DNA from: Promicromonospora panici
GTDB lineage: Bacteria; Actinomycetota; Actinomycetes; Actinomycetales; Cellulomonadaceae
DNA length: 64,000 nucleotides
Direction: 5' to 3'
Assembly: GCF_900608595.1 (NCBI RefSeq)
Contig: NZ_UWYY01000004.1
Location: 62,001-126,000 of the forward strand
Below, piece after piece: positions 34,779 through 44,336 of this stretch; the first letter of the stretch is position 1, and each line of letters starts with the position of its first letter. Both the position numbers and the translations under genes were made by a program. The notes beneath the pieces are model-generated. The model was not told where the DNA came from. It saw only the letters and a program-made list of their open reading frames with translations, and did no database searches.

Positions 34779-36047
34779 TCAGTACACCTCCGTACCCGAC
34801 GACCGCGCCCGCTCGTAGCGAACCGGGAGCGCCTGCGGGTGCCGCACCCAGGGCGACGGGACCCACGCCAGGTAGTGGTCCTCGACCGCGAGCTCCAGGT
34901 CCAGCTCGGTCAGCAGCCGGTTGATGGCCACGCGCGCGATGATCCGCGCCTGCCGCGATGCCGGGCAGCGGTGCGGCCCTACGCCCCAGGCGAGATGTGC
35001 CCGGTTGCCGACCTCGTCCCACGTGTCGCCGGTGTGCACCCGGGGGTCCTGGTTCGCCGCGGCCACGGCCATGATCAGGGCGTCGCCCTCGCGGACCAGC
35101 TTCCCGTCCAGCTCGACGTCCTGCATGGCGTACCGCGGCAGCGGCGGGTTCGCGACGGGCGCCTCACGCCAGAGGACCTCGTCCAGCGCGTCGTCGAGCG
35201 CGATCCGGCCGCCGGTCCAGCGCGCAGCGAACCGCTTGTCCGTGAGCAGGAGCCGCAGGGTCAGCGCGATCCACGCGGTGAGGAACTCGCTCGCCGCGAT
35301 GAGCGGCAGCGACATGGTGTCGGCCACCTCACGGTCGTCGTGGAAGCTCTTGTGCCGCACGAACGTCGAGGTCAGGTCGGCCCCGCCCGTGGCCCGCCGG
35401 TTCCGCACGTGCGCCATCAGGTTGCGCCCCATCCGGTCGCGCGCCTCGGCGGCCTGGCCCGTGTGGTCCATGATGTGCGCCGAGTCGACCATCATCTGGT
35501 CGGCGGTCCTCTGGTCGAACCCGAACAGCGCCGTGACGGCGAGGAAGCCGACCTTCTTCGACCAGTCCCGCACCAGGTCCGCCTCGCCGCTGGGCCCGAG
35601 CTCGTCGATCAGCCGCATGCTGACCTCCTCGACCTGGGCCACCACGGTCTTCTCGGACAGCGCGGCCAGCCCGTCGTCCAGGGGCTCGCGCAGCCGGCGG
35701 CGCTTCTCGCCGTCGCTGTGGTACGAGGAGCTGCGCGGCTCCCGCGGCGAGATCCCGAGCATGGCCGAGCGCTCCGACAGCAGCCCGTCGTAGTGCCAGC
35801 GCCAGTTGCGGGGATCCCGGGAGAACTGCGCCTCGTCCCGGGCGATGTCGCAGATCTCGGCGTGGCCCATCACCAGCCACGCCGGCACTCCAGGCTCCAT
35901 GTCGACGGGTGCCACGACGCCCCATCTAGCCCGCAGGACGTTGTAGATCTCCTGGGAGTCCGCGCCGCCCGTCGTCGCCGACAGCGGGGTGAGCCCCTTC
36001 AGGCCCGCGAGCTCGACGGGAGCCGTCCGGGCGGCCACTCTCTCCAT
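34779..36047 (-). CDS. Cytochrome P450 with atypical K-helix (CYP157-like)
   Basis: A 422-aa bacterial P450. The heme loop is LAWGVGPHRCPA (Cys361), with Trp in place of the usual Phe. In the K-helix, the normally invariant ExxR is replaced by DEVLWRE (E290 to W293, Arg displaced to 294). The I-helix IAASEFLTAWI lacks the common acid-Thr pair. Streptomyces CYP157 members are known to lack ExxR (they carry an LW motif there), so this is likely a relative. No ferredoxin, reductase or conservon genes lie beside it. The ATG at 36047 starts MERVAARTAP. Confidence 0.85.
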   Translation of the reverse strand: MERVAARTAPVELAGLKGLTPLSATTGGADSQEIYNVLRARWGVVAPVDMEPGVPAWLVMGHAEICDIARDEAQFSRDPRNWRWHYDGLLSERSAMLGISPREPRSSSYHSDGEKRRRLREPLDDGLAALSEKTVVAQVEEVSMRLIDELGPSGEADLVRDWSKKVGFLAVTALFGFDQRTADQMMVDSAHIMDHTGQAAEARDRMGRNLMAHVRNRRATGGADLTSTFVRHKSFHDDREVADTMSLPLIAASEFLTAWIALTLRLLLTDKRFAARWTGGRIALDDALDEVLWREAPVANPPLPRYAMQDVELDGKLVREGDALIMAVAAANQDPRVHTGDTWDEVGNRAHLAWGVGPHRCPASRQARIIARVAINRLLTELDLELAVEDHYLAWVPSPWVRHPQALPVRYERARSSGTEVY

Positions 36048-36143
36048 GGCACCATCCCAACACAGTGTCCGGATTGCCCGTAATCCTGGCTGCGATATCC
36101 CGGGACGGGTGGTCCGAGGCGGCCCCGTCAGGCCGCGGTCCGC

Positions 36144-36316
36144 GCCGAACCGCAACCTGGAAATCCTCTCTCGGACGCCAGGCCCGCCGAACCGCAAGTT
36201 GTCCGTCCCAGCAGTCGGCGAGCCGAAGGTTGCACGTCACTACCGGGCTCGGACGACCTGCAGCCTTCGGTTCGGCGTCGGCACGAGAGGGATGGACGCT
36301 CAACGTTCGGTTCGGG
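36144..36316. repeat. Degenerate repeat cluster GCCGAACCGCAA (no gene between P450 and era)
   Basis: The 346-base gap between P450 and era holds GCCGAACCGCAAC (36144), GCCGAACCGCAAG (36186), AGCCGAAGGTTGC (36221), GCCTTCGGTTCGGC (36263) and CGTTCGGTTCGGG (36304). These are repeats in both orientations. I see no convincing gene or RNA here. The P450 promoter must lie in the first part. Confidence 0.6.
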
Positions 36317-36393
36317 GTCAGGGCGCCCGCGGAGCACTGCCGTCGGGCGGGACCTGTCACTGCTGTCAGGACGAATCTGTCCGACGCGCCCGG

Positions 36394-37347
36394 TCAGAAC
36401 CCCAGGCGCCGGAGCTGCTTCGGGTCGCGCTGCCAGTCCTTGGCGACCTTCACGTGCAGGTCGAGGTAGACGCGCTGGCCCAGCAGCTTCTCGATGCCCT
36501 GGCGCGCCTCGGTGCCTACGGTCCGCAGCCTGGACCCGCCGCGCCCGATGATGATCGCCTTCTGGGAGTCGCGCTCCACGAACAGGTTGACGCGGACGTC
36601 CAGGAGCGACGGCTTGCCCTTCGCCGGGTCGCCGGACCCCTCGCGCTCGACGATCTCGTCGACGACCACCGCCAGCGAGTGCGGCAGCTCGTCGCGCACG
36701 CCCTCCAGGGCGGCCTCGCGGACGAGCTCGGCGACCATGACTGCCTCCGGCTCGTCGGTCAGCTCGCCGCCCGGATACAGGTCCGGCCCTTCGGGCAGGT
36801 GCGAGATGAGGACCGCCTCGAGCTCCTCGACCTGGTAGCCGTCCTTCGCGGAGACAGGCACGATGTCGTCCCACTCGCGGTCCACGGACCGCGCGAGCTG
36901 GTCGACGGCGACGAGGTGCTCCATGAGGTCGTTGCGCGGCACGAGGTCGGCCTTCGTCACGACGGCGACGACGGGCACCCGCCGGCGGCCCGTCATCAGC
37001 TCGGCGAGCTGCGCCGCGATGTAGCGGTCGCCGGGGCCGATCTTCTGGTCGGCGGGCAGGCAGAACGCTATGACGTCCACCTCGGACAGCGTGTCCCGCA
37101 CGAGGTCGTTGAGCCGCTCCCCCAGCAGGGTCCGCGGCCGGTGCAAGCCCGGCGTGTCCACGAGCACGAGCTGGGCGTCGTCCCGGTGCACGATCCCGCG
37201 GATCGTGTGCCGGGTGGTCTGCGGCCGTGCCGACATGATCGCGACCTTCTGCCCCACCAGCGCGTTCGTCAGAGTGGACTTGCCGGCATTGGGGCGGCCC
37301 ACCAGGCAGGCGAACCCGCTCCGGTGTTCCGTGGTCTGGTCGCTCAC
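36394..37347 (-). CDS. era: GTPase Era
   Basis: A 317-aa essential GTPase in 30S subunit maturation. G1 GRPNAGKST, G2 region SARPQTTRHTIRG, G3 DTPGLH, G4 TKAD and a C-terminal KH domain with VERDSQKAIIIGRGGSRLR that binds the 16S rRNA 3' end. The GTG start overlaps the upstream CorC-like gene by GTGA. It is the last gene of the phoH-ybeY-corC-era run. Confidence 0.98.
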   Translation of the reverse strand: MSDQTTEHRSGFACLVGRPNAGKSTLTNALVGQKVAIMSARPQTTRHTIRGIVHRDDAQLVLVDTPGLHRPRTLLGERLNDLVRDTLSEVDVIAFCLPADQKIGPGDRYIAAQLAELMTGRRRVPVVAVVTKADLVPRNDLMEHLVAVDQLARSVDREWDDIVPVSAKDGYQVEELEAVLISHLPEGPDLYPGGELTDEPEAVMVAELVREAALEGVRDELPHSLAVVVDEIVEREGSGDPAKGKPSLLDVRVNLFVERDSQKAIIIGRGGSRLRTVGTEARQGIEKLLGQRVYLDLHVKVAKDWQRDPKQLRRLGF

Positions 37348-38750
37348 GAGGTCACTTCCTTCTGGTCACGCTTCTGATCACGGTGGTCCTGCTGATCGGG
37401 ACCACCGTTGCTGTCTTCAGGCTCGGCCGCCTGCTCCGTGCGGTGCACGAGGATCGTCGAGATCTGCTTGCGCCGGCCTTCCACCCGCTCCGCCTCCAGG
37501 TGCACGCCGCCGACCTCGACGGACGAGCCGGCGAGCGGCACCTTGCCCAGGACCTTGGCGAGCAGGCCACCGGCGGTGTCCACGTCGTCGTCGTCCAGGC
37601 GCAGGTCGAACAGGTCGCCGAGCTCGTCCACGGGCAGCCGGGCCGGCACGCGCAGCACACCCCCGCCGAGGTCCTCGACCTCCTGGACGGGCACGGTGTC
37701 GTGCTCGTCGGTGAGCTCACCCACGACCTCCTCCAAGAGGTCCTCGATGGTCACCAGACCGGCCACGCCACCATACTCGTCGACGACGAGCGCGATGTGG
37801 CTGGCCGAGGCCTGCATCTCGCGCAGCAGGTCGTCGATCGGCTTGGACTCGGGCACGAACACCGCGTCGCGAGCGACGTCGGCCGCGGGGCGCTGCGACG
37901 GCTCGCGCGCGACACCGCCGGCGTCGCCCACGGGCCAGTGCACCGCGGCGACGACGTCCTTCAGGTAGGCGACGCCGACGACGTCGTCCACCGACTCGCC
38001 GATCACGGGTACCCGCGAGAAGCCGGACCGCAGGAACAGGCGCAGCACCCGGTCGAGCGAGGTGTCGGCGGTGACCGTGACCATGTCGGTACGGGGCACC
38101 ATGACCTCACGCGTGATGGTGCCGCCCAGCTCGATCACCGAGCGGATGAGCTCGCGGTCGGACTCCTCGAAGGCGCTGCTCTCCGAGAGGCTCTCCCCGA
38201 CCCGGTCCGCGATGTCGCGCAGCTCGGCCTCGGTGGGCGGCGACGGGTCGTAGCGCGGCACCGAGAACCGGGTGAGCCACGCGACCGCGCGAGAGACGGC
38301 GGTCAGCGGGCCCACCAGTGCGAGCAGCACGGCCACCGGCCTGCGGAAGCCGAGCGCGCGCGGCGACACCCGCACGAAGATGACGCCGATGACGACGCCC
38401 ACCACGAGCGCGATGAGCATCACCGGGAGCTCGTTCGGGACGTTCTCGCCCGGGATCATCTGCTGCACCAGCAGGGTCCCGGCGGCGATCGCGACCACCT
38501 CCGACATGACGCGCACGAGCGCGAAGGAGGCGACGATCGCCGTCGGGTCGACGACGAGCGCCTGGGCGCGCCGGATACGGGCGGCGCGCTCCGGGTCGGG
38601 TGACCGTCCGAGCTCCGCCTCGGCGAGCGCCTCCGTCAGAGAGGCGCGGGTGACGCGCAGGAGCGCGGCCTCACCGGCCGAGAGCAGGCCCGCCAGCGAG
38701 AGGCCGACCAGCATGACCAGGGTCAGGAGCAGGACGATCACGCCGGTCAC
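37344..38750 (-). CDS. CNNM/CorC family hemolysin-like membrane protein
   Basis: A 468-aa protein. The N-terminal DUF21 domain has about four membrane helices ([19 protein letters not shown] and others, to about residue 180). A CBS pair follows (about 205-330, with [10 protein letters not shown] and [23 protein letters not shown]), then a CorC_HlyC C-terminal domain. These proteins are implicated in Mg/Co efflux. The GTG start overlaps ybeY (GTGA). The last about 25 residues are a charged Gln/Asp/Lys tail ([13 protein letters not shown]) unusual for the family. Confidence 0.93.
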   Translation of the reverse strand: MTGVIVLLLTLVMLVGLSLAGLLSAGEAALLRVTRASLTEALAEAELGRSPDPERAARIRRAQALVVDPTAIVASFALVRVMSEVVAIAAGTLLVQQMIPGENVPNELPVMLIALVVGVVIGVIFVRVSPRALGFRRPVAVLLALVGPLTAVSRAVAWLTRFSVPRYDPSPPTEAELRDIADRVGESLSESSAFEESDRELIRSVIELGGTITREVMVPRTDMVTVTADTSLDRVLRLFLRSGFSRVPVIGESVDDVVGVAYLKDVVAAVHWPVGDAGGVAREPSQRPAADVARDAVFVPESKPIDDLLREMQASASHIALVVDEYGGVAGLVTIEDLLEEVVGELTDEHDTVPVQEVEDLGGGVLRVPARLPVDELGDLFDLRLDDDDVDTAGGLLAKVLGKVPLAGSSVEVGGVHLEAERVEGRRKQISTILVHRTEQAAEPEDSNGGPDQQDHRDQKRDQKEVTS

Positions 38751-39199
38751 CGAGTGGCGAGGAAGGTCAGGAGCAGCTTGCGCTGGAGCGCGAACATCTC
38801 CTTCTCCTCCTCCGGCTCGGCGTGGTCGTAGCCGAGCAGGTGCAGGATCCCGTGCGTGGTCAGGAGCAGCAGCTCCTCGGTGGTGGAGTGGCCGGCGGCC
38901 TTGGCCTGGGTGACCGCGACCTCCGGGCACAGCACGATGTCGCCGAGCGTGCCGGCGGGCGTGACGTCCCCGTCACGCCCGGGCCGCAGCTCGTCCATCG
39001 GGAAGGACAGGACGTCGGTGGGTCCGGGCTCGTCCATCCACTGCACGTGCAGGTCGGACATGACGGTGGTGTCGACGAAGATGATCGACAGCTCCGACTG
39101 CGGGTGCACCCGCAGGGCGTCGAGCACGAAGCGGCCGAGCGCGGCGAACTCCGCCTCGTCGACCTCGAACCCGGACTCGTTGTTGACCTCGATGCTCAC
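38747..39199 (-). CDS. ybeY: Endoribonuclease YbeY
   Basis: A 150-aa Zn-dependent RNase for rRNA maturation and quality control. The signature [12 protein letters not shown] gives His116, His120 and His126 as zinc ligands. DVLSFPMDE is the other family block. The GTG at 39199 overlaps the phoH stop (GTGA), and the last codons overlap the CorC gene. Confidence 0.97.
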   Translation of the reverse strand: MSIEVNNESGFEVDEAEFAALGRFVLDALRVHPQSELSIIFVDTTVMSDLHVQWMDEPGPTDVLSFPMDELRPGRDGDVTPAGTLGDIVLCPEVAVTQAKAAGHSTTEELLLLTTHGILHLLGYDHAEPEEEKEMFALQRKLLLTFLATR

Positions 39200-40251
39200 C
39201 GGCGCTGCCTCTTGTTGCTCCCCGGACGGTGGTCCTGCGGCTGGCGGCCCGGGCGGCGGTCGTCCGTGAGCACGTCCCAGCGCGCGTAGGCGTCGATGAT
39301 GTCGCTCACCAGCCGGTGCCGCACGACGTCGGACGACGTGAGGCGACAGAACTCGACGTCGTCGACGCCCAGCAGGATGTCCTCGACGACGCGCAGGCCC
39401 GAGGTGGTGCCGCCGGGCAGGTCGACCTGCGTGGCGTCGCCCGTGATCACCATCTTGGAGCCGAACCCGAGGCGGGTCAGGAACATCTTCATCTGCTCGG
39501 TCGAGGTGTTCTGCGCCTCGTCCAGGACGATGAAGGAGTCGTTCAAGCTCCTGCCCCTCATATAAGCGAGAGGAGCTACCTCGATGGTGCCCGCCTCGAT
39601 CAGCTTGGGCACCTGCTCCGGGTCGACCATGTCGTGCAGCGCGTCGTACAGCGGGCGCAGGTACGGGTCGATCTTCTCGGACAGCGAGCCGGGCAGGAAC
39701 CCGAGCCGCTCCCCGGCCTCGACGGCGGGGCGCGTGAGGATGATCCGGTTGATCTGCTTGGCCTGCAGCGCCTGCACGGCCTTGGCCATGGCGAGGTAGG
39801 TCTTGCCGGTACCCGCCGGGCCGATGCCGAACGTGATGGTGTTCGTGTCGATGGCGTCCACGTACGCCTTCTGCCCGACCGTCTTGGGGCGGATGGTGCG
39901 GCCCCGGTTGGACAGGATGTTGAACGTGAGGACCTCGGCGGGGCGCGAGGCCGACGCGTCGCTCAGCATCGCTACCGAACGCTTTACGACCTCGGGAGTG
40001 AGCTGGGTGCCCGCCTCGACCACCTCGATCAGCTCGTCGAGCAGCTGGGTGACCAGGGCCACGTCGCCCGCCGGTCCGTTCACTGCGATCTCGTTGCCAC
40101 GGGCATGGACGTCGACGCCGGGGAAGCCCTCCTCGACGGCCCGCAGCACCGAGTCCCGGCTCCCGAGGAGCGCGACCGTCGGGATGTGGGCCGGGACGAC
40201 GATCTTGTGCTCGATCCGGGTCTGGGACTGTGTGCTGGGCGTAGTTGTCAT
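39196..40251 (-). CDS. PhoH family ATPase
   Basis: A 351-aa PhoH-like protein. Walker [13 protein letters not shown] is near residue 140 and Walker [12 protein letters not shown] near 240. [11 protein letters not shown] completes the helicase-like core, preceded by an N-terminal KH-like region. It always neighbours ybeY in actinobacteria, which suggests an RNA-related role. The ATG at 40251 ([10 protein letters not shown]) is preferred over an upstream in-frame start. The C-terminal tail is basic, ending NKRQRR. Confidence 0.95.
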   Translation of the reverse strand: MTTTPSTQSQTRIEHKIVVPAHIPTVALLGSRDSVLRAVEEGFPGVDVHARGNEIAVNGPAGDVALVTQLLDELIEVVEAGTQLTPEVVKRSVAMLSDASASRPAEVLTFNILSNRGRTIRPKTVGQKAYVDAIDTNTITFGIGPAGTGKTYLAMAKAVQALQAKQINRIILTRPAVEAGERLGFLPGSLSEKIDPYLRPLYDALHDMVDPEQVPKLIEAGTIEVAPLAYMRGRSLNDSFIVLDEAQNTSTEQMKMFLTRLGFGSKMVITGDATQVDLPGGTTSGLRVVEDILLGVDDVEFCRLTSSDVVRHRLVSDIIDAYARWDVLTDDRRPGRQPQDHRPGSNKRQRR

Positions 40252-40356
40252 GAGCCGGCCCCGCGGGCCGATCCGCTCCTTTGTGCGGTAGGGATGACGA
40301 CAGCCCCATCCTATCGACCTGACCGGGCCGCGCCACGGTCTTTCCACGCCGGTCGA

Positions 40357-40707
40357 TCACGCGAAGCCCGGGAGCTCGCCGCCCGCGAGCAGGTGGGCGT
40401 GCACGTGGAAGATGGTCTGCCCGGCCTTGGGCCCCGTGTTGAAGATCAGGCGGTACTGGCCGTCCCCGAGCTCGCTGGCGACGCCGTCCGCAAGCGCGAT
40501 CACGCTCGCGAGCCCCTCGGGATCCGACGCCGCGAACGCCGGGACGTCCGGATAGTGCTCCTTCGGCGCCACGAGCACGTGCACCGGCGCCTTGGGCGCG
40601 ATGTCCCGGAAGGCGATAGCGGTGTCCGACGACTCCACGACGTCCGCCGGGATCTCTCCCGCCACGATCTTGCAGAAGAGGCAGTCAGGGCTGTCCGAAC
40701 TCGTCAT
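40357..40707 (-). CDS. HIT family (HINT-like) nucleotide hydrolase
   Basis: A 116-aa HIT protein. [12 protein letters not shown] at the N-terminus (Cys pair typical of HINT) and the catalytic histidine triad FHVHAHLL (His101, 103, 105). It hydrolyses nucleoside phosphoramidates. It is first in the run leading to phoH, 105 bases away, as in many actinobacteria. Confidence 0.95.
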   Translation of the reverse strand: MTSSDSPDCLFCKIVAGEIPADVVESSDTAIAFRDIAPKAPVHVLVAPKEHYPDVPAFAASDPEGLASVIALADGVASELGDGQYRLIFNTGPKAGQTIFHVHAHLLAGGELPGFA

Positions 40708-40952
40708 GCTTCGCAGGCTACCGGCGGACGCCGGTCAGCGACTCCCGCAGGCCCGCTCGCAGGCCCCGGACGGGACTTCGCCATGATTTTCCATACCGTT
40801 ACATAGTTCGAAATGCCTGGGTGAAAGGGATGTGGGAGAGTTTGCGGCATTCGATGGAGATTGGCGTACTGCAGCACCGTTTCGCAGCGGTCCATCCTGC
40901 CGGGTCCCGTCGTCGCTCGCACACCACACACAGCAGTCAACTGGAGGTTCGC

Positions 40953-42644
40953 GTGGGTTGGTTCATCGCCCAATCGCTCGCATTCATCATCATCGCGGCC
41001 CTGATCGGCCTCGCGATCGGCATCTGGATCGGCTGGCTCGTCTGGGGCCACCGCGCCAAGGGCAAGCACGCCGCGGAGCGGGCCGAGGCCGCGTCGCACG
41101 CGAGCTCGGCCGAGACCAGCACCGGCACTGCCGCGGACGGGACGCCGGACGCCGAGACCGCCGTCGCCTCCGACACGGTGCTGCCGGTCGCCGACAGCGC
41201 GTCGGAGGCCGACGAGGCCACGATCGCCGTCGGGACCGTGACCGCCGTCGACGCCCCCGCTGACGCCGACGGAGCCGGTGACGACGCTGCCGACGCCACC
41301 GGGACCGGCACCGCGGACGGTGAGGCTGAGGTCGAAGCCGCCGAGTCCGACGTGGTCGCCGAGGCCGAGGCCGTCGCGCGCAAGGCCGCCGAGGCGGACC
41401 GCGCGGCCAAGGCCGCCGCCACGGCCGAGGACGACGCGCCCGCCGCTCCCGAGACCCCGGACGACCTGCGGCGCATCGAGGGCATCGGCCCGAAGATCGC
41501 GTCCGCGCTGGTGGCCGCCGGCTACCCGACGTACGCGAAGATCGCCGCCGCCACCGAGGACGAGCTGCGCGAGGCCGTCGCGGGCCAGGGCATCAAGTTC
41601 GCGCCGTCGGCCAGCAGCTGGGCAGACCAGGCGCAGTACCTGGTGGACAGCGACGCGGACGGCCTGGAGGAGTACCAGGACTATCTCGTTGGCGGCCAGG
41701 AGCGGCGCGCCAAGTTCGACGAGAAGGTCGACTACGCCGACGTCGACGAGATCGAGGGGGCCGGCGCCAAGGCCGCGGCGCTCGCCGAGGACGAGGCGGA
41801 GGCCGCCGCGGTCGCCGAGTCGGCGCCCGAGCCGGGGCACGCCCCCGAGCCCGAGCCTCAGGACCTGCAGCGGATCGAGGGCATCGGCCCGAAGATCGAG
41901 ACGGCCCTCGAGTCGGCCGGCTACACGACCTACGCCAAGATCGCCGGCGCGAGCGAGGACGAGCTGCGCGCGGCGCTCACCTCGGCCGGTATCACGTTCG
42001 CCCCGGCCGCAACGAGCTGGGCCGACCAGGCGCAGTACCTGGTCGACGGCGACGAGGACGGCCTGCGGGAGTACCAGGACTACCTGATCGGCGGTCAGGA
42101 CCGCGCCTCGAAGTTCAAGGAGAACGTCGACTACGCCGACGTCGACGAGATCGAGGGGTCCGACGCCAAGGCCGCGGCACTCGCAGAGGACGAGGCGGAG
42201 GCGGCCGAGGCCGCCCCCGAGCCCGAGGCCGCCCCCGAGCCCGAGCCCGAGCCGCAGAATCTGCGCCGCATCGAGGGCATCGGCCCGAAGATCGAGGCCA
42301 CGCTCAAGTCGGCCGGCTACACGACCTACGCCAAGGTCGCGGCGGCGTCGGAGTCCGAGCTGCGCGGGGCGCTCGCCGACGGCGGCATCAAGTTCGCCCC
42401 GGCCGCCGCGAGCTGGGCCGAGCAGGCCAAGCTCCTCGCGAACGGCGACGAGGACGCCCTGCGGGAGTACCAGGACTACCTCGTCGGCGGCCAGGAGCGG
42501 CGCGCGACGTTCAGTGAGCACGTCGACTACACGGACGTCGACGAGATCGAGGATGCCGACGCGAAGGCCGCGGCGCTCGCCGCTGACGAGGCGAAGGCGG
42601 CTGAGGGCGGCACCGAGCCGACCGGGTCCGAGGTCAAGGCATGA
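40953..42644 (+). CDS. Membrane-anchored protein with three helix-hairpin-helix repeats
   Basis: A 563-aa protein. An N-terminal membrane helix (FIAQSLAFIIIAALIGLAIGIWIGWLVWG region, residues 4-33) is followed by an Ala/Asp/Glu-rich linker to about residue 169. Three near-identical modules, starting at about 170, 302 and 434, each begin RRIEGIGPKI and contain YxTYAKIA, ELRxA, SWAxQA and EYQDYLxGGQ. The IEGIGPKI block is the HhH found in predicted flap-endonuclease-like and DUF4332-type proteins. Nuclease residues are not evident. GTG at 40953 follows CTGGAGG. ATGA overlap with the OmpA gene implies joint function at the envelope. Confidence 0.82.
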   Translation: MGWFIAQSLAFIIIAALIGLAIGIWIGWLVWGHRAKGKHAAERAEAASHASSAETSTGTAADGTPDAETAVASDTVLPVADSASEADEATIAVGTVTAVDAPADADGAGDDAADATGTGTADGEAEVEAAESDVVAEAEAVARKAAEADRAAKAAATAEDDAPAAPETPDDLRRIEGIGPKIASALVAAGYPTYAKIAAATEDELREAVAGQGIKFAPSASSWADQAQYLVDSDADGLEEYQDYLVGGQERRAKFDEKVDYADVDEIEGAGAKAAALAEDEAEAAAVAESAPEPGHAPEPEPQDLQRIEGIGPKIETALESAGYTTYAKIAGASEDELRAALTSAGITFAPAATSWADQAQYLVDGDEDGLREYQDYLIGGQDRASKFKENVDYADVDEIEGSDAKAAALAEDEAEAAEAAPEPEAAPEPEPEPQNLRRIEGIGPKIEATLKSAGYTTYAKVAAASESELRGALADGGIKFAPAAASWAEQAKLLANGDEDALREYQDYLVGGQERRATFSEHVDYTDVDEIEDADAKAAALAADEAKAAEGGTEPTGSEVKA

Positions 42645-43486
42645 ACCTGCGGACGGTTCTCCCGCCGGTGATCGTCGCGGTCCTCGGGCTCGGCGCGCTC
42701 AGCGGTGTCCAGGGCACGGGGTTCCGCGAGCAGATCGAGTCGAAGCTGACGGAGAGCGCGCAGGGGGCCCTCTCCGCGGCTGGGCTCGACGGGGTCGAGG
42801 TCGAGCTCACGGGCCGCGACGCCGACGTGACCGCATCGACCGACGCCGAGGCGCTCACCGCGGCCGACGTCGTGGCCGGCGTCGAGGGCGTCCGCACCGC
42901 GGTGGCGTACGGGCCGGACGGCCCGGCGTCGGCGGACATAAGACCGGCAGAGGCGACCATCTCGGAGAGCGATCCCGAGAGCACGCCCGCCGAGGACGTG
43001 ACGGACGACGCCTCCGACGCGGCGACGCCCTCGCCTGAGGCGAGCGACCCGCCGTCCGACAGCGGGACGACGGACGACGAGACCGCCGAGCCCGAGGACG
43101 AGGAGCCGGTGCGCGAGCCCACGCGCGAGGAGCGGGAGCAGGCCCAGGAGGACCTGGTCGAGATCCCGAACATCACGTTCGTCACGGACAGCGCGCGCCT
43201 GACCAAGGACGGCCGCCGGGTCGTCCGGGAAGCCGCCGGGGTGCTCGAGGAGCACCCGGAGGTCGAGGTCCGGATCGAGGGGCACACCGACTCGGTCGGC
43301 ACGCCGTCGCACAACCAGCGGCTCAGCGAGCGCCGCGCCGAGGCAGTGCTGGACCGGCTGGTCGAGCTGGGCGTCGATCGCGACCGCCTCACGTCGAGGG
43401 GTTACGGCGAGTCGGACCCCCTGGTGGTCCCGAGAACCTTCGCGGACCTGGAGAAGAACCGCCGAGTGGAGTTCAAGGTCCAGTAA
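42641..43486 (+). CDS. OmpA-like protein with BON-type domain
   Basis: A 281-aa protein. It has an N-terminal membrane anchor (VLPPVIVAVLGLGALSG) and a BON-like region (LDGVEVELTGRDADVTASTD, about 45-95). An Asp/Glu/Pro-rich linker leads to a C-terminal OmpA peptidoglycan-binding domain (GHTDSVGTPSHNQRLSERRAEAV in part; NRRVEF at the end). The architecture is like M. tuberculosis OmpATb. The ATGA overlap with the HhH-repeat gene makes a two-gene operon not part of the conserved rsmE-phoH order, which it interrupts. Confidence 0.9.
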   Translation: MNLRTVLPPVIVAVLGLGALSGVQGTGFREQIESKLTESAQGALSAAGLDGVEVELTGRDADVTASTDAEALTAADVVAGVEGVRTAVAYGPDGPASADIRPAEATISESDPESTPAEDVTDDASDAATPSPEASDPPSDSGTTDDETAEPEDEEPVREPTREEREQAQEDLVEIPNITFVTDSARLTKDGRRVVREAAGVLEEHPEVEVRIEGHTDSVGTPSHNQRLSERRAEAVLDRLVELGVDRDRLTSRGYGESDPLVVPRTFADLEKNRRVEFKVQ

Positions 43487-43553
43487 TTGGTTGTGGGCGT
43501 GATCGTTGCGACTACCTGCCCGTTCTAGGCGCAACGATCACGCCCACAACCAA
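43487..43553. repeat. Palindromic repeat family D, copy 2 (intergenic, best conserved)
   Basis: Perfect 24-base arms (43487-43510 and 43530-43553, core GTGGGCGTGATCGTTGCG) flank a 19-base loop ACTACCTGCCCGTTCTAGG. It exactly fills the gap between the convergent ompA-like and rsmE genes. The loop as well as the arms is conserved in the hemW copy. Confidence 0.9.
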
Positions 43554-43558
43554 GGACC

Positions 43559-44326
43559 TCAGGGCCAGCGGTTGAGGCGGGTGCTCAGGAGAGCGATCGC
43601 TACCGGGCCCGCGGTCGACGTGCGCAGCACGTGCGGGCCCAGTCGGGCCAGCACCGCGCCCGCATCCTTCAGCTGGGCCACCTCGGCCTCGGAGATCCCG
43701 CCCTCGGGTCCGACGAGGACGAGCAGCTCGCCGGCGTCGGGCAGCGGCACCGACGCGAGGCCTGTCGTCGCCTCCTCGTGGAGCACCACGACGGCCCCGC
43801 CCGCCCCGACGACCTCGCGGGCGCGCGCGGCGAGCTGCTTGGTGGTCAGCGGCATCTCGACGCCGGGGATGCGGCACCGGCGGGCCTGCTTGGTCGCCGC
43901 GCGCACGGTGCTGACCCAGCGCGCCCGCGACTTCGCGGCCCGGTCCCCGCGCCAGACGACCACGGAGCGGTCGGCCTGCCAGGGGATGATCGCGTCCACA
44001 CCGACCTCGGTGGCGGCCTCGATGGCCATCTCGTCCCGGTCGCCCTTCGCGAGGGCCTGGACGAGCGTCACGACGACGGCGGGCGCCGGCTCGACGTCCA
44101 CCTCCTCGACCCGGAGGTGCACCTCGGCGCCGGCCACCGACTCGACGACGGTCCGCAGGCGTACCCCCGCGCCGTCGACGACGTCGATCCGCTCCCCGGG
44201 GCCGCGCCGCTGGACGACGCCGGCGTGCCGACCTTCCGCGCCGTCGAGCACGTAGACCGAGCCCGCGGCGTACCCGGAGAGCGGATGGGCGGCGGACGCC
44301 TCCGCGAGAAAGACTGGCGCGCTCAT
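43559..44326 (-). CDS. rsmE: 16S rRNA m3U1498 methyltransferase
   Basis: A 255-aa SPOUT methyltransferase. The N-terminal PUA-like part holds HAGVVQRRGPGERIDVVDG. The knotted SAM-binding region has LVQALAKGDRDEMAIEAATEVGV in family blocks, then VLVGPEGGISEAEV and LGPHVLRTSTAGPVAI. The ATG at 44326 is chosen by family N-terminus (APVFLAEA). It lies 10 bases downstream of dnaJ. Confidence 0.96.
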   Translation of the reverse strand: MSAPVFLAEASAAHPLSGYAAGSVYVLDGAEGRHAGVVQRRGPGERIDVVDGAGVRLRTVVESVAGAEVHLRVEEVDVEPAPAVVVTLVQALAKGDRDEMAIEAATEVGVDAIIPWQADRSVVVWRGDRAAKSRARWVSTVRAATKQARRCRIPGVEMPLTTKQLAARAREVVGAGGAVVVLHEEATTGLASVPLPDAGELLVLVGPEGGISEAEVAQLKDAGAVLARLGPHVLRTSTAGPVAIALLSTRLNRWP

Positions 44327-44336
44327 CGGCCGGCGG

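Noticed and set aside
40708..40952. N-terminal extension of the HhH protein from 40821
   Set aside because: The extra 44 residues are polar and motif-free, while GTG at 40953 follows CTGGAGG and starts the membrane helix directly.
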